From assembly GCF_041199995.1 (NCBI RefSeq), contig NZ_CP165646.1, forward strand, positions 2,108,001-2,172,000: a stretch of DNA of 64,000 nt. The letters run 5' to 3'. The DNA comes from Leptotrichia sp. HSP-342. GTDB taxonomy: Bacteria; Fusobacteriota; Fusobacteriia; Fusobacteriales; Leptotrichiaceae. Below the pieces are notes generated by a model that had not been told where the DNA came from, did not search any database, and saw nothing but the letters and a program-made list of their open reading frames with translations. Made by a program: the position numbers and the translations under genes. Shown in pieces: positions 16,318 through 25,574 of this stretch (its first letter is position 1; the number at the start of each line of letters is the position of its first letter).

Positions 16318-16944
16318 CTATTTTAATGCATTATTTATAAATTTTATTATTTCCTTCAACGAATTTTCGACTTTTCTTGTATTTTGGATATTAATCAGGT
16401 CATCATCTTTCATCTTTTCCAAATTTTTCAAGACAAATTCATCATATAAAAATTCCTCTATTGAAATTAATATAAATTCTGATATAACATCTGTATTATA
16501 TTTATTGCCATTTTTACTGTTAAATTTTTCAACAATATTTATTTTTATAAAATCAGTTGATTTTTCCTGCAGTTCTTGAAAGAATATCCTTAATTTTGGA
16601 TCAATTAAATATTTCTCAACTGCTCTTAGCTTCATATTATTCAAAATTTTAACAGCATAATTCATTTTAGCTTTTACGTAATCTTCTAAAACCTTTTCTG
16701 GAACTTGATCAACATTTATATTTTCAAGATTTTCAATTATTTCCTTTTTTATTTTTTCTAAAACTTCGTAAAGCAGCTCTTCCTTAGTTGCAAAATATGT
16801 ATAAAAACTCCCTTTAGATATTCCTAGATCTTTCGTAATGTCTTCCACCTTAGTTTCCTCATATCCATTTTTTGCAAATAGTTCCCATGCTTTATCTATT
16901 ATCTTTTTTCTTTTCTGACTTCTTGCACTCTTCTTCTTTTCCAA
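16318..16944 (-). CDS. TetR-family repressor of the efflux operon
   Basis: This protein of about 208 aa has an N-terminal TetR helix-turn-helix (IIDKAWELFAKNGYEETKVE, then GISKGSFYTYFATKEELLYEV) and a C-terminal ligand domain of unknown specificity. I place the start at TTG 16942-16944, which has GGTGGGAG 6 bases upstream. A TTG at 16962 would add six residues but has no ribosome site. It is the first gene of the tetR-tolC-adaptor-pump operon, 22 bases from tolC. A palindrome next to its promoter suggests autorepression. Confidence 0.9.
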   Translation of the reverse strand: MEKKKSARSQKRKKIIDKAWELFAKNGYEETKVEDITKDLGISKGSFYTYFATKEELLYEVLEKIKKEIIENLENINVDQVPEKVLEDYVKAKMNYAVKILNNMKLRAVEKYLIDPKLRIFFQELQEKSTDFIKINIVEKFNSKNGNKYNTDVISEFILISIEEFLYDEFVLKNLEKMKDDDLINIQNTRKVENSLKEIIKFINNALK

Positions 16945-16969
16945 GCGTCTCCCACCTAACAAATAAAAT

Positions 16970-16983
16970 TGACCTGTAAGTCA
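16970..16983. promoter_or_regulatory. Probable TetR operator
   Basis: TGACCTGTAAGTCA is an inverted repeat TGAC-N6-GTCA placed immediately downstream of the -10 box of the tetR promoter, where bound repressor would block initiation. Confidence 0.5.
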
Positions 16984-16990
16984 TTTTTAT

Positions 16991-17019
16991 ATAATATACT
17001 GTTTTTTCTATTTTGTCAA
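16991..17019 (-). promoter_or_regulatory. Promoter of the tetR-efflux operon
   Basis: Minus-strand TTGACA (17014-17019), a 17-base spacer and TATTAT (16991-16996) form a near-consensus promoter about 50 bases upstream of the TTG start. Confidence 0.75.
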
Positions 17020-17090
17020 TCATTTTTGCTCTAAAAAATAAATTAAAATTTTTCAATAAAAAAAACATAAATTTGTTTTCCTTGAAAATT

Positions 17091-17119
17091 AAAAACAGGG
17101 ATAAAATTTTCTATCCCTG
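17091..17119 (-). terminator. Terminator after the DUF1269-type gene
   Basis: CAGGGATA (17096-17103) pairs with its complement ending at 17119. On the minus strand this is followed by TTTTTAATTTT. It lies only 7 bases past the stop of the gene at 17126. Confidence 0.8.
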
Positions 17120-17125
17120 CCTTCT

Positions 17126-17797
17126 TTAATTCTTAAATTTATTTTTTAAATCTAATACAAATTTTGTCAAATCTTCTGTAAATGCTTCTGCGTTAGCTTT
17201 TACCTTTTCTGAAAAATCAGCTAAATTTTCTTTTACTTCTTTTGACTTGCTTTCAAATTTTTCTTTTAATTCCTTATATTCGATATCTGTTTTTAGTTTT
17301 GATTCATATTCTTTTGCAAATTCTAAATCTTTCTGAACAACTTTGGCATCTTTTCGAAGGATTGTTTCAGGATTGTATTTATTCAAAAAATTATCCAGTT
17401 CTGTATTCCCTGATTCGGAAGTTAACAAAATCAATGCATAATGGTTATTTACAAGGTGTTTTGAAACATCTTCAAATATGCTTATTATTTTCTTGTCAGC
17501 CTTTTCACCTTGACTTTCGCCTATCATAGCTCCTACTGCTCCACCAAAAATAACTCCCAACGGACCTCCGATAATTCCAATAAGACCTCCAAGAAGCCCT
17601 CCGTTTAAAAATCCTATATTTCCATTTGCATTTACTTCGAATCCATCCTTGAAACCCAGCTTATCGTCTTCCTTTCTTACAACTGCAGCCTGAGTAATTA
17701 CATAATTTTCCCCTGAATATTTTGTCTTTATGTCAGCCAGAACCTCAAATGCGCTTAGCTGATTTTCAAATGTTGCTAATAAAACATTATTTTCCAT
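17126..17797 (-). CDS. DUF1269-type glycine-rich membrane-associated protein
   Basis: In this 223-aa protein the first 140 residues resemble the DUF1269 family: a beta-alpha start (NVLLATFENQLSAFEVLADI) and a Gly-rich hydrophobic hairpin (GFLNGGLLGGLIGIIGGPLG onward, about 62-92). A second alpha/beta part follows (NNHYALILLTSESGNTELDN). The C-terminal 75 residues are a charged, coiled-coil-like helix. Function is unknown; members are often stress-linked. A terminator follows it and it has AGGAGA before the ATG, so it is probably monocistronic. Confidence 0.65.
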   Translation of the reverse strand: MENNVLLATFENQLSAFEVLADIKTKYSGENYVITQAAVVRKEDDKLGFKDGFEVNANGNIGFLNGGLLGGLIGIIGGPLGVIFGGAVGAMIGESQGEKADKKIISIFEDVSKHLVNNHYALILLTSESGNTELDNFLNKYNPETILRKDAKVVQKDLEFAKEYESKLKTDIEYKELKEKFESKSKEVKENLADFSEKVKANAEAFTEDLTKFVLDLKNKFKN

Positions 17798-17867
17798 GGC
17801 AACTCTCCTTTATTTTTTAAATTGACTAATTATAGTCCTAAAAAAATAGTTTTTATTTTGCCAGTAC

Positions 17868-19511
17868 TTATTTTTTACTTTTAAAAAATAAATTTACTCC
17901 CATAATTCCTGCAATAACAAATCCTAATAATCCCAATCCAGAAATTCCAAATATTTTTGGAGGAATGTTTGCTAGAGCTAGTATTGATGAACCCACAAAT
18001 ATTGATGAAATAATAATTGCTAGTACTAATTGCTCAAAAGTCTTTTGAAATTTCTCAAAACCAATTATTTCGTGCTTATGTTTTAATTCATTTTTTTGAA
18101 TTTTTTCCAAAATATTTTTTAAATCTGTAGGTAAAGTTAGCCAGTTATCAGAAAATGTTTCCAATTTTTCTGTTCCCTTTTTAAAAATATTTACTGGATT
18201 CATCCGCTCTCTTGCTATTTTATCCATATATGGCCGCATAATTCCCGTTATATTAAGACTTGGATCCAAATGCCGTCCAATTCCTTCAATTTGACCAATT
18301 CCCTTTATTAACAGATAAATATCTTCAGAAAGCAGAATTTGGTTATCGCTGAATATTTTCCTTGCCTTTTCAAAAATCGTAACAATATCTATACTTTCCA
18401 ATGAATTTCCGTCCACCATCTCAATCAATCCGTAAAGTTCACGTTCAAACTTTCTTTCATCTGCAACTTCAAATTTTATTGCCAGCTTACGTATAATTTC
18501 AATCATTTTTTTTACATCTTTTTTCAATGAATAAATAATCACATTTATTAAAAGTTCTCGCTCATTTGGATAAAGTCTTCCCATTGCACCAAAATCAATA
18601 AATACAATTTGCCCATTTTCCTTTATAAAAATATTGCCAGGATGAGGGTCAGCATGAAAAAATCCGTGTTTTAAAAACTGTACCAAATACAAATCAAGTC
18701 CAGTTCTTGCAACTTCTTCAGGTTTTTTCCCTATTTCTACTATTTTTTCCTTATCAGTAATTTTAAAGCCTTCTATCATTTCCATTGTAAGAATATGGTT
18801 ATTGGAAAGATGTTTATATACGATTGGAACGTGAATTCTCTCGTCCCCTTTAAAATTATTTGCAAAACGCTCTATATTACGAAGCTCGTTACTAAGTGAA
18901 AGCTCCTCATTGAGCATTTTTTCAAAACTTTCCACAACATCTGCAATATTCATTTTTTTCATTTCTTCATAATAATTTTCCAAAGCTTTTGCAAGATTTT
19001 TCATAATTTCCAAATCTGCTTCAATTACAGGCTTTATATTTTCTCTTTGAATCTTTACAACAACTTTTTCCCCATTTTTTAATTTTCCTCTAAACACCTG
19101 CCCTATTGAAGCTGATGCCATTGGTTCTTCCTCTATTTCAGAAAAATAATCATCTACTTCTATTCCAAGTTCGAGATTCATTTTTTTTCTTACATCTACT
19201 TCTTCAATCTCCACATTATCTTGTAATTTTTGAAGCTGTAAAAGCATCTCTTCAGGCAAAATATCTTTTCGATTACTTAACATTTGCCCAAATTTTACAT
19301 ATACAGGCCCCATTTCCTCAATCGCCATTCTTATTCTTTCATAAAAAGTACAGGCATTTATTTCATCAATCTTGTCGCTGTATTTCCTTTTTATATTTCT
19401 AGGAATATACTTTTCCAAGTCTCCCCTTTTAAATAGTTCATCAAACCCATATTGAGCAATTACTGAAGAAAGCTTTACAAGCCTTTTTGTCTTCTGTATA
19501 AAATCTGCCAT
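17868..19511 (-). CDS. UbiB/ABC1 (AarF) atypical kinase-like protein
   Basis: This 547-aa protein carries the family motifs: the KxGQ-type segment GPVYVKFGQMLSNRKDILPE (about 69-88), ASIGQVFRGKLKNGEKVVVKIQ with the ATP-binding Lys, FFHADPHPGNIF, and the metal-binding DFG in FIDFGAMGRL. Two membrane helices close the C-terminus (QLVLAIIISSIFVGSSILAL and GLLGFVIAGIMGVNLFF). UbiB proteins act on lipid or quinone metabolism through ATPase activity. The substrate here is unknown. It starts 17 bases after rseP, so cotranscription is likely. Confidence 0.9.
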   Translation of the reverse strand: MADFIQKTKRLVKLSSVIAQYGFDELFKRGDLEKYIPRNIKRKYSDKIDEINACTFYERIRMAIEEMGPVYVKFGQMLSNRKDILPEEMLLQLQKLQDNVEIEEVDVRKKMNLELGIEVDDYFSEIEEEPMASASIGQVFRGKLKNGEKVVVKIQRENIKPVIEADLEIMKNLAKALENYYEEMKKMNIADVVESFEKMLNEELSLSNELRNIERFANNFKGDERIHVPIVYKHLSNNHILTMEMIEGFKITDKEKIVEIGKKPEEVARTGLDLYLVQFLKHGFFHADPHPGNIFIKENGQIVFIDFGAMGRLYPNERELLINVIIYSLKKDVKKMIEIIRKLAIKFEVADERKFERELYGLIEMVDGNSLESIDIVTIFEKARKIFSDNQILLSEDIYLLIKGIGQIEGIGRHLDPSLNITGIMRPYMDKIARERMNPVNIFKKGTEKLETFSDNWLTLPTDLKNILEKIQKNELKHKHEIIGFEKFQKTFEQLVLAIIISSIFVGSSILALANIPPKIFGISGLGLLGFVIAGIMGVNLFFKSKK

Positions 19512-19528
19512 CTAATTTATTCTCCTCT

Positions 19529-20722
19529 TTATTGAAAATACTTGGTAACATCAAAAAATACAATAACCAACATCAAAACAAGTAAAAATATCATTCCAAT
19601 CATATGTATTTTTTCTTCTATTTTTTTATTTACTTTTATTCCAAAAAATTCAGGAATGACAAATATCAGCCTTCCCCCGTCAAGCGCTGGAATTGGAAGC
19701 AAGTTCATAATTCCAATATTTATGGAAATTAATACAAATACTCCAAGCATAGCAAAAATCCCTCCTTGCCCATAAGCCTCGCCAACTATCTTAGGAAGTC
19801 CTACAGGCCCTGTCATTTCCTTCATTGCCACTTTTCCTGTTATAAGCATTCTCACACCATCAAGTGTTATTTTAAAATAATCTCCAAACATAGAAAAACT
19901 AATTTTTACTCTTTCTCCAATTGTTGATTTTTGGCTTAAAAGATGTACTCCAAGTATGTTTCCTTTTACTTCCTCGTTATAAGTTAATTTTACATTTTCA
20001 GTAATTTCCTTATTATCTCTCAAGATTTTTAGAGCTATATCTTCATTTTTATAATTTTTACTAATTTCTCCAATTCTTTTTGTCATTTCACTCCAATTGG
20101 ATATATTTTTACCATTAATTGCCAAAATCTTATCATTTACCTTCAATCTTCCATTTACTTTTGAACTTTGCTCAACTCCTCCAACTATAGCTTGAGAATA
20201 TTTAGGCGGCAGCACTCCTGCTACTGAAAGAATTATAAACAATACTGCCAATGCAGAGATAAAGTTCATCACAACTCCCGCAATCAGCACAACAAATCTG
20301 CTAAACGGCGACTTGGCAAAAAATCCATTTTTTTGAATATTTTCCTGTCTCTTTAATTCCTTTTCTACAACCTTGCTAAGCCTTCTTTCTACTTCATCAA
20401 TAAATTTTTCATCTTCAATTTCATTATCTTTGTTACCTGTTTCATTTTTCAATTCCTCAATAATCTCATCCATTTTTTCCTTCTTAAATACTTCCAAATC
20501 GAACCTTTCATGCTGCATTCCCTCAATATTAACAAATCCTCCTAAAGGCAAAATTCTGATTGAATAAGTCGTCTCATTCTTTTTTAACGAAAAAATCTTT
20601 GGCCCCATTCCAATCGCAAATTCAGTAACAGGCATCCCAAAATATTTAGCTGTTGCGAAATGCCCCAATTCATGCAAAAATATAATTAATCCCAAAATTA
20701 CTATTGTAAAAACCATTCCCAT
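19529..20722 (-). CDS. rseP: RseP-type site-2 zinc metalloprotease
   Basis: This 397-aa polytopic M50 protease cleaves membrane-embedded substrates such as anti-sigma factors or signal-peptide remnants. The zinc motif HELGH (H17, E18, H21) lies in the first helix and the third ligand motif LLPIPALDGGR is near the C-terminus. A PDZ domain lies between (VNDKILAINGKNISNWSEMT). A charged insert of about 50 residues (about 80-130, DEIIEELKNETGNKDNEIED) before the second helix is longer than in many relatives. Upstream lies sepF, downstream the UbiB-like gene. Confidence 0.93.
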   Translation of the reverse strand: MGMVFTIVILGLIIFLHELGHFATAKYFGMPVTEFAIGMGPKIFSLKKNETTYSIRILPLGGFVNIEGMQHERFDLEVFKKEKMDEIIEELKNETGNKDNEIEDEKFIDEVERRLSKVVEKELKRQENIQKNGFFAKSPFSRFVVLIAGVVMNFISALAVLFIILSVAGVLPPKYSQAIVGGVEQSSKVNGRLKVNDKILAINGKNISNWSEMTKRIGEISKNYKNEDIALKILRDNKEITENVKLTYNEEVKGNILGVHLLSQKSTIGERVKISFSMFGDYFKITLDGVRMLITGKVAMKEMTGPVGLPKIVGEAYGQGGIFAMLGVFVLISINIGIMNLLPIPALDGGRLIFVIPEFFGIKVNKKIEEKIHMIGMIFLLVLMLVIVFFDVTKYFQ

Positions 20723-20815
20723 TTATCTATTCTCCTAATTTTCTTTTTTTTATATTTATTTCAAACTATTTTAATTGATAATTTCTTTTTCACTTTATGA
20801 ATTTATTAAAAAATA

Positions 20816-20850
20816 CTGCTTTAAATGAGAAAACATCTCAAAAAAAGCAG
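20816..20850 (-). terminator. Terminator after sepF
   Basis: CTGCTTT and AAAGCAG form the base of a hairpin with an inner ATGAG stem. The minus strand continues TATTTTTTAAT. It lies about 40 bases past the sepF stop and separates sepF from rseP. Confidence 0.6.
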
Positions 20851-20889
20851 CTAAATTTCAAAACTTAACTTAATATCCTCAATATTTAA

Positions 20890-21427
20890 TTATAATAAAT
20901 TGCTGTCTCTTGACTCTTCTCCCAATGAGGCATCAATATCTTCATAGTCAATTCCAACTGGAATAGAAGTTAAAACTTTGTCAGTAACCTTTGATAGATG
21001 AGCGTTCATTGCATACGCCGCTCCACTTACAAAATCTATTACTCTTTGTCCCACTTCATATTCTAAAAATTCCAAGCTGAATGTTACAACTTTATTTTCT
21101 TTTATTGCATCTGCGATTAATCTTGAATCTTCAAAAACTTTCGGTCTTATAATCGAAACATAGCTTACTTTAGACGATGGCATCTTTACAATTTCCTCCT
21201 TTTTTCCTACGCCAAAAAGACTTCCTATTCCTTTTTTTTCTTCTGGCTGTTTTTCCTGTTCCACACGATTTACTGTTGCTTTTTGCTGAACTTTAGACTG
21301 CTGATTTTGTTGCGGCTGTTCTACTGTCACTTCTTTTTTCATCATTTGACAATTCTTCAGATAACTCATCTTCATCATCTTCAATATCATCACCAAAAAA
21401 CTCCATTAATTTTCTTTTAAGTCCCAA
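20890..21427 (-). pseudogene. sepF: SepF cell-division protein gene with apparent +1 frameshift
   Basis: SepF anchors FtsZ to the membrane through an N-terminal amphipathic helix and polymerises through a C-terminal domain. Here the two parts are in different frames. TTG at 21425-21427, 7 bases after AGGAGG, begins MGLKRKLMEFFGDDIEDDED and then ELSEELSNDEK, the expected SepF N-terminus. That frame stops shortly after. The rest, from about KEVTVEQPQQ through the SepF core (SYVSIIRPKVFEDSRLIADA, VGQRVIDFVSGAAYAMNAHL) to the stop at 20890, is one frame over. The switch falls at a run of six A (minus strand, 21334-21339), and five A would restore a single protein of about 178 aa. It could be a sequencing error, a real mutation or slippage on the A-run. 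yggS is directly upstream, as in many sepF loci. Confidence 0.85.
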
Positions 21428-21438
21428 AGCATAACCTC

Positions 21439-22122
21439 CTATTCAAATAATTTACTTCCTATCCTAATTATTGTCGCACCATTTTTTAATGCTTCAATAT
21501 AATCATTCGACATTCCCATAGAAAGCTCGGTAATGTAATTATATTTTTTTTGATACTCTTCCTTTAGCTCTCTCATCTTTAAAAAATAACTGTTTATTTC
21601 CTGCTGTGAAGCTTCATATGGAGCCATTGTCATAAAACCTTCTATTTTTACGTTACTCATAGAAAAATATTTTTCACTATCTTTTTTAAAGTCTTCAATA
21701 TAAATTCCTGTTTTGGATTCTTCCTTTGAAACATTGATTTGAATTAATCCGTTTATAACTCTATTATTCTCAATAGCTTTTTTATTTATTTCTTCTAAAA
21801 GTTCATAAGAATCAATCGAATGTATTAAATTCACACTATTAATTATATACTTTATTTTATTTTTTTGCAACCTTCCAATAAAATCCCATTTGATATTTTT
21901 ATATTTTTCATCTGAAAATTCATTTAGCTTATCTCGATAAAGCTGAGCCCGATTTTCACCAAAATAATCATAACCCATATCAATTATAGCCTTATGCTTT
22001 TCCACATCAAAATATTTACTAACAAACAAAATTTTTACTTTTTCAGGATACGGTGAATATTTTTTTATATCTTCAAAAATTTTATTATAATTTTGCTGAA
22101 TTTTTATATTATCAAGTTCCAT
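21439..22122 (-). CDS. yggS: YggS/PLPBP pyridoxal-phosphate homeostasis protein
   Basis: This 227-aa single-domain fold-type III PLP protein keeps free PLP and amino-acid pools balanced. The PLP lysine is K36 in KILFVSKYFDVEKHK. YDYFGENRAQ, KWDFIGRLQKNKIKYI, FMTMAPYEASQQ and LSMGMSNDYIEALKNGATII are family signatures. The last motif binds the phosphate. It ends 12 bases before the sepF start, the usual yggS-sepF (ylmE-ylmF) pair. AAAAGGAGC precedes the ATG. Confidence 0.95.
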   Translation of the reverse strand: MELDNIKIQQNYNKIFEDIKKYSPYPEKVKILFVSKYFDVEKHKAIIDMGYDYFGENRAQLYRDKLNEFSDEKYKNIKWDFIGRLQKNKIKYIINSVNLIHSIDSYELLEEINKKAIENNRVINGLIQINVSKEESKTGIYIEDFKKDSEKYFSMSNVKIEGFMTMAPYEASQQEINSYFLKMRELKEEYQKKYNYITELSMGMSNDYIEALKNGATIIRIGSKLFE

Positions 22123-22178
22123 TCCTGCTCCTTTTGACTTGCTACATATTTTACAATAACACTATTATAACCTTTTTT

Positions 22179-23555
22179 TCAAATAAATTCAACAAATACA
22201 TCATTTGCGAGTAACATTCCTCTTTTTGTTAATCTAAGCCTTATTTCATAAGCATTTTTTACAATATTTCCATCTAAATCTTCATTATTTTTAACTTTAT
22301 TTTTTATTTCTTTTTCTTTTGTTACGATATTTTTTTCAGTTTTTCTGGTATTTTTATCTAAAAATTCAACTTTTCTCACAACAAATTTTTCAAGTAGTCC
22401 ATTTTTTATAAGTTTTTCAACTTTCTCATCCTCAGAATATTCAATTCCCTCTTGAATTAATCTTAGCCCCAGCATTTTCTTCAATTTTTCACTTTCGATT
22501 TCATCTACAATTTCAATTGTATTTTCATCAATTGGCAAATTTCCACTATCAATCAAATCATAATATTTCTTAAATGTTCTTACATTACTATGCCTATTTC
22601 CACTGTAATAGCTAGCAGCACTCATTCCTACACCAACAAACTTTACATTTCTCCAATATTTCAAATTGTGTCTTCCACTATTTTTCTGTTTTTTCTTAAT
22701 TATTTCAAAATCTTCCAAATTTTTCAATATTTCTTCATTATTCTTAATTTCTGAAAAATTTTGAAAACCTATTTTATTTTCTGAATCACAATTTTCACTG
22801 ATATTTTTATTTTGCTCAAAATTCCCATCAATCCGTGCAAAATTTGATATTTCGTAATGACAATACCTATTTTCATTAAAAAACTCAATAATCATCTCAT
22901 ACATCTGAGCTTCTACATCCTGATCAATTTCCGACAGAATCCCCTTTTGCAATTTACTCCAGAAAACAGTCCCTTCCTCCCAGATAAGCGAGTAAATTGA
23001 CACATTTTCAGGCTTTAATTCTTTCAAAATATTCAAATCCTTCTGCAAATCCTCAATACTTTGATTAGGAATTCCAAACATCAAATCCACAGTTATATTC
23101 TCAAATCCAGCTTCTCTAGCCATTTTATAGACATTTATCGCATCTTCTGAACTATGCTGTCTTCCAATAAATTTCAAAACGTGATTCTGAAAGCTCTGTA
23201 TCCCAATACTCAGCCTATTTATCCCAATTTCCCGAATTTCCTTCAATTTTTCCAAAGTCATATCCGTTGGATTTAATTCCAAAGTAATTTCGGCATTTTC
23301 ACTCCACTCCAGTTCATCCATTATTTCTCTTATCATCTCAACTGGCAGTAATGACGGCGTTCCTCCACCAAAATAAATCGTATCATACTTATATTTGGGA
23401 TACATTCTCATTTCCCTAATCAAATAATCTACATATTTTCTATATTCTTTCTCCATATTAATATACGTACAAAAATCACAATATCCGCATTTTTTGTCAC
23501 AAAATGGGATATGAATATATATCGCATCAATATTTTTCTCTTTTATTTTTTCCAT
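22179..23555 (-). CDS. hemW: HemW-type radical SAM haem chaperone
   Basis: This 458-aa protein of the coproporphyrinogen-oxidase-like radical SAM family has the cluster motif C19xxxC23xxC26 in IHIPFCDKKCGYCDF. Further motifs are YFGGGTPSLLP, ITLELNPTDMT, INRLSIGIQSF and VDLMFGIPNQ. The C-terminal winged-helix region ends LRLTKRGMLLANDVF. HemW lacks the HemN CxC and delivers haem to target enzymes. A Lys/Asn-rich insert of about 45 residues (near 245-295) interrupts the region after HYEISNFAR, and another charged insert is near the C-terminus. Both look like low-complexity expansions. Confidence 0.85.
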   Translation of the reverse strand: MEKIKEKNIDAIYIHIPFCDKKCGYCDFCTYINMEKEYRKYVDYLIREMRMYPKYKYDTIYFGGGTPSLLPVEMIREIMDELEWSENAEITLELNPTDMTLEKLKEIREIGINRLSIGIQSFQNHVLKFIGRQHSSEDAINVYKMAREAGFENITVDLMFGIPNQSIEDLQKDLNILKELKPENVSIYSLIWEEGTVFWSKLQKGILSEIDQDVEAQMYEMIIEFFNENRYCHYEISNFARIDGNFEQNKNISENCDSENKIGFQNFSEIKNNEEILKNLEDFEIIKKKQKNSGRHNLKYWRNVKFVGVGMSAASYYSGNRHSNVRTFKKYYDLIDSGNLPIDENTIEIVDEIESEKLKKMLGLRLIQEGIEYSEDEKVEKLIKNGLLEKFVVRKVEFLDKNTRKTEKNIVTKEKEIKNKVKNNEDLDGNIVKNAYEIRLRLTKRGMLLANDVFVEFI

Positions 23556-23627
23556 ACTTTATTCTTTCCACAAATTCTCTCTAAAAATTTTATTATTTTT
23601 TTTATTACAAAATATCTATAGCTTTCT

Positions 23628-23698
23628 AATAAAAAAGATCAGAAAAACTAAACTTTTGTCAAAAAATTAAACATTTAGTTTAAGTAATCTTCTGATCT
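23628..23698 (-). terminator. Terminator after the phosphoglucomutase gene
   Basis: AGATCAGAA (23636-23644) pairs with TTCTGATCT (23690-23698), with an additional AACTAAAC/GTTTAAGT-like inner pairing. The minus strand continues TTTTTTATT. It ends 11 bases after the gene. Confidence 0.7.
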
Positions 23699-23708
23699 CT
23701 TTAAAAAA

Positions 23709-25427
23709 TTATAATCCTAAAAATTTTGAAAATTCTTCCATTGTTTTATCAAGTTTTGCTTTTACATTTTCATTTGAATCTGCATTTACACTAAAATAGA
23801 ATTTGATTTTTGGCTCTGTTCCAGATGGACGGGCTGTAATGTAAGTATCGTCTTCCAGAACAAATTGTAAAACGTTTTCTTTTGGTAATTTTATTTCAGT
23901 TTCTGCTCCTGTTTCCAAGTTGTATTCTTTGTGTGAAAAGAAATCACGTTTAATTTTAATCTTTTTACCAATCAGTTCGTCTTTTACGTTTTCTCTCAAA
24001 TTAGTCATAAGAGCAGCCATTTGTTCAATTCCATCTTTTCCTTTAAGGGTTACAGATTTTATTCCTTCTAGATAATATCCAAATTCTTTATATAATTTTT
24101 GTAATTCTTCGTAAATTGAACTTCCGATTGAATCATAGTAAGCAGCCATTTCAGCGATTACCATTGAAGTTACTAGTGCATCCTTATCTCTTGCATGTGT
24201 TCCGATCAAATATCCGTAACTTTCCTCAAATCCAAATAAATATGTTCCATCCAATTCCTTATTTTCAAATTGTCTAATTTTTTCTCCAATATATTTAAAT
24301 CCTGTCAATGTTTTCATAACTCCAACATTTTTTGAAGGTGCAACTACATCAATCATCGGTGTAGAAACAACTGTTGTTATAACTTTTGCATTTGCAGGAA
24401 TGTCTTTCTTATTATTTAGAAGATATTGCAGTAACAATAATCCAACTTGGTTTCCATTTGGATAATACCATTCATTTTTATCATCTTTTACAGCAATACC
24501 AATTCTATCTGCATCGGGATCATTTGCCATAACTATTTTTGCCCCAATTTCATCAGCTAATTTTACTCCAAGCTTAAATGCCGCTTTTTCTTCAGGATTT
24601 GCATAAGTTACAGTTGGAAAGTTCCCGTCTGGCTCAATTTGTTCCTTCACAACTTCAAAATTATACCCAAAATCAGATAAAATACGTTTCATTGGACGTC
24701 CACCAGTTCCATGAAGTGGAGTGTAAACTATTTTAAAGTTTTCTTTTCCCGGAATATTTGTTTTTAAAGTTTGTGTTTTTATTGCATCTAAATAATCATC
24801 ATCAATTTTTCCATCCAATTGAATAATTAATCCTTTTTCTCTTCCTTCTGCTTCAGAAATTACTTTAATTTCTTCAAGAGTCTGAATTTTATTAACTTCA
24901 GCAACAATCGCAGGTGCATGAGGATCTACAACTTGAGCTCCATCATCCCAGTAAACCTTGTATCCGTTATATTCCACAGGGTTATGTGACGCAGTTACGA
25001 CAATCCCAGCCATAGTACCTTTATATCTTACTCCAAATGACAATTCAGGCGTAGAACGCAAGTCTTCATAAATATATGCCTTAATTCCGTTAGCAGCCAT
25101 AACTCTTGCAGTATTCAATGCATATTCCCTTGAACCAATTCTACAGTCGTGAGCAATTATAATTCCTTTTTCTTTTGCCAATTTTTCATCGAATTTCAGC
25201 ATATAATTTGCAAGCCCTTGAGTTGCTTTTCTAATTACATATTTATTAATTCTGTTAGTTCCAATCCCACGAACACCTCTAATTCCACCAGTTCCAAAGC
25301 TCAAATCTTTAAAAAATCTGTCTTCGATTTCCTTTTCATTTCCAGCTAAACTTCTTAATTCTTCCTTGTCTTTTTCATCAACAGCTTCTGAATTTAACCA
25401 GTATTCATATTTTTTCATATATTCCAT
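23709..25427 (-). CDS. Phosphoglucomutase/phosphomannomutase
   Basis: This 572-aa alpha-D-phosphohexomutase interconverts hexose 1- and 6-phosphates for glycogen, cell-envelope or glycolytic use. The catalytic phosphoserine is S147 in VVTASHNPVEYNGYKVY. The metal loop is MANDPDADRIGIAV, the sugar loop is LFGFEESYGYL, and the phosphate loop is ARPSGTEPKIKFYFS. The length matches the PgcA-type enzymes. The ATG has AGGAGG 6 bases upstream. It is apparently monocistronic, with its own terminator. Confidence 0.95.
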   Translation of the reverse strand: MEYMKKYEYWLNSEAVDEKDKEELRSLAGNEKEIEDRFFKDLSFGTGGIRGVRGIGTNRINKYVIRKATQGLANYMLKFDEKLAKEKGIIIAHDCRIGSREYALNTARVMAANGIKAYIYEDLRSTPELSFGVRYKGTMAGIVVTASHNPVEYNGYKVYWDDGAQVVDPHAPAIVAEVNKIQTLEEIKVISEAEGREKGLIIQLDGKIDDDYLDAIKTQTLKTNIPGKENFKIVYTPLHGTGGRPMKRILSDFGYNFEVVKEQIEPDGNFPTVTYANPEEKAAFKLGVKLADEIGAKIVMANDPDADRIGIAVKDDKNEWYYPNGNQVGLLLLQYLLNNKKDIPANAKVITTVVSTPMIDVVAPSKNVGVMKTLTGFKYIGEKIRQFENKELDGTYLFGFEESYGYLIGTHARDKDALVTSMVIAEMAAYYDSIGSSIYEELQKLYKEFGYYLEGIKSVTLKGKDGIEQMAALMTNLRENVKDELIGKKIKIKRDFFSHKEYNLETGAETEIKLPKENVLQFVLEDDTYITARPSGTEPKIKFYFSVNADSNENVKAKLDKTMEEFSKFLGL

Positions 25428-25574
25428 GGTATGCCTCCTAAAAATTTTATTTAAACAATTTTAACTTCTATTATTTTTGTAGTTTATTTTAAACTAAATA
25501 TCTCCAAAAATTTTTCTATTCTATATTAATTTTACCACATTTATTTAATTTAACAAATATCAAAATCAAAAAAA

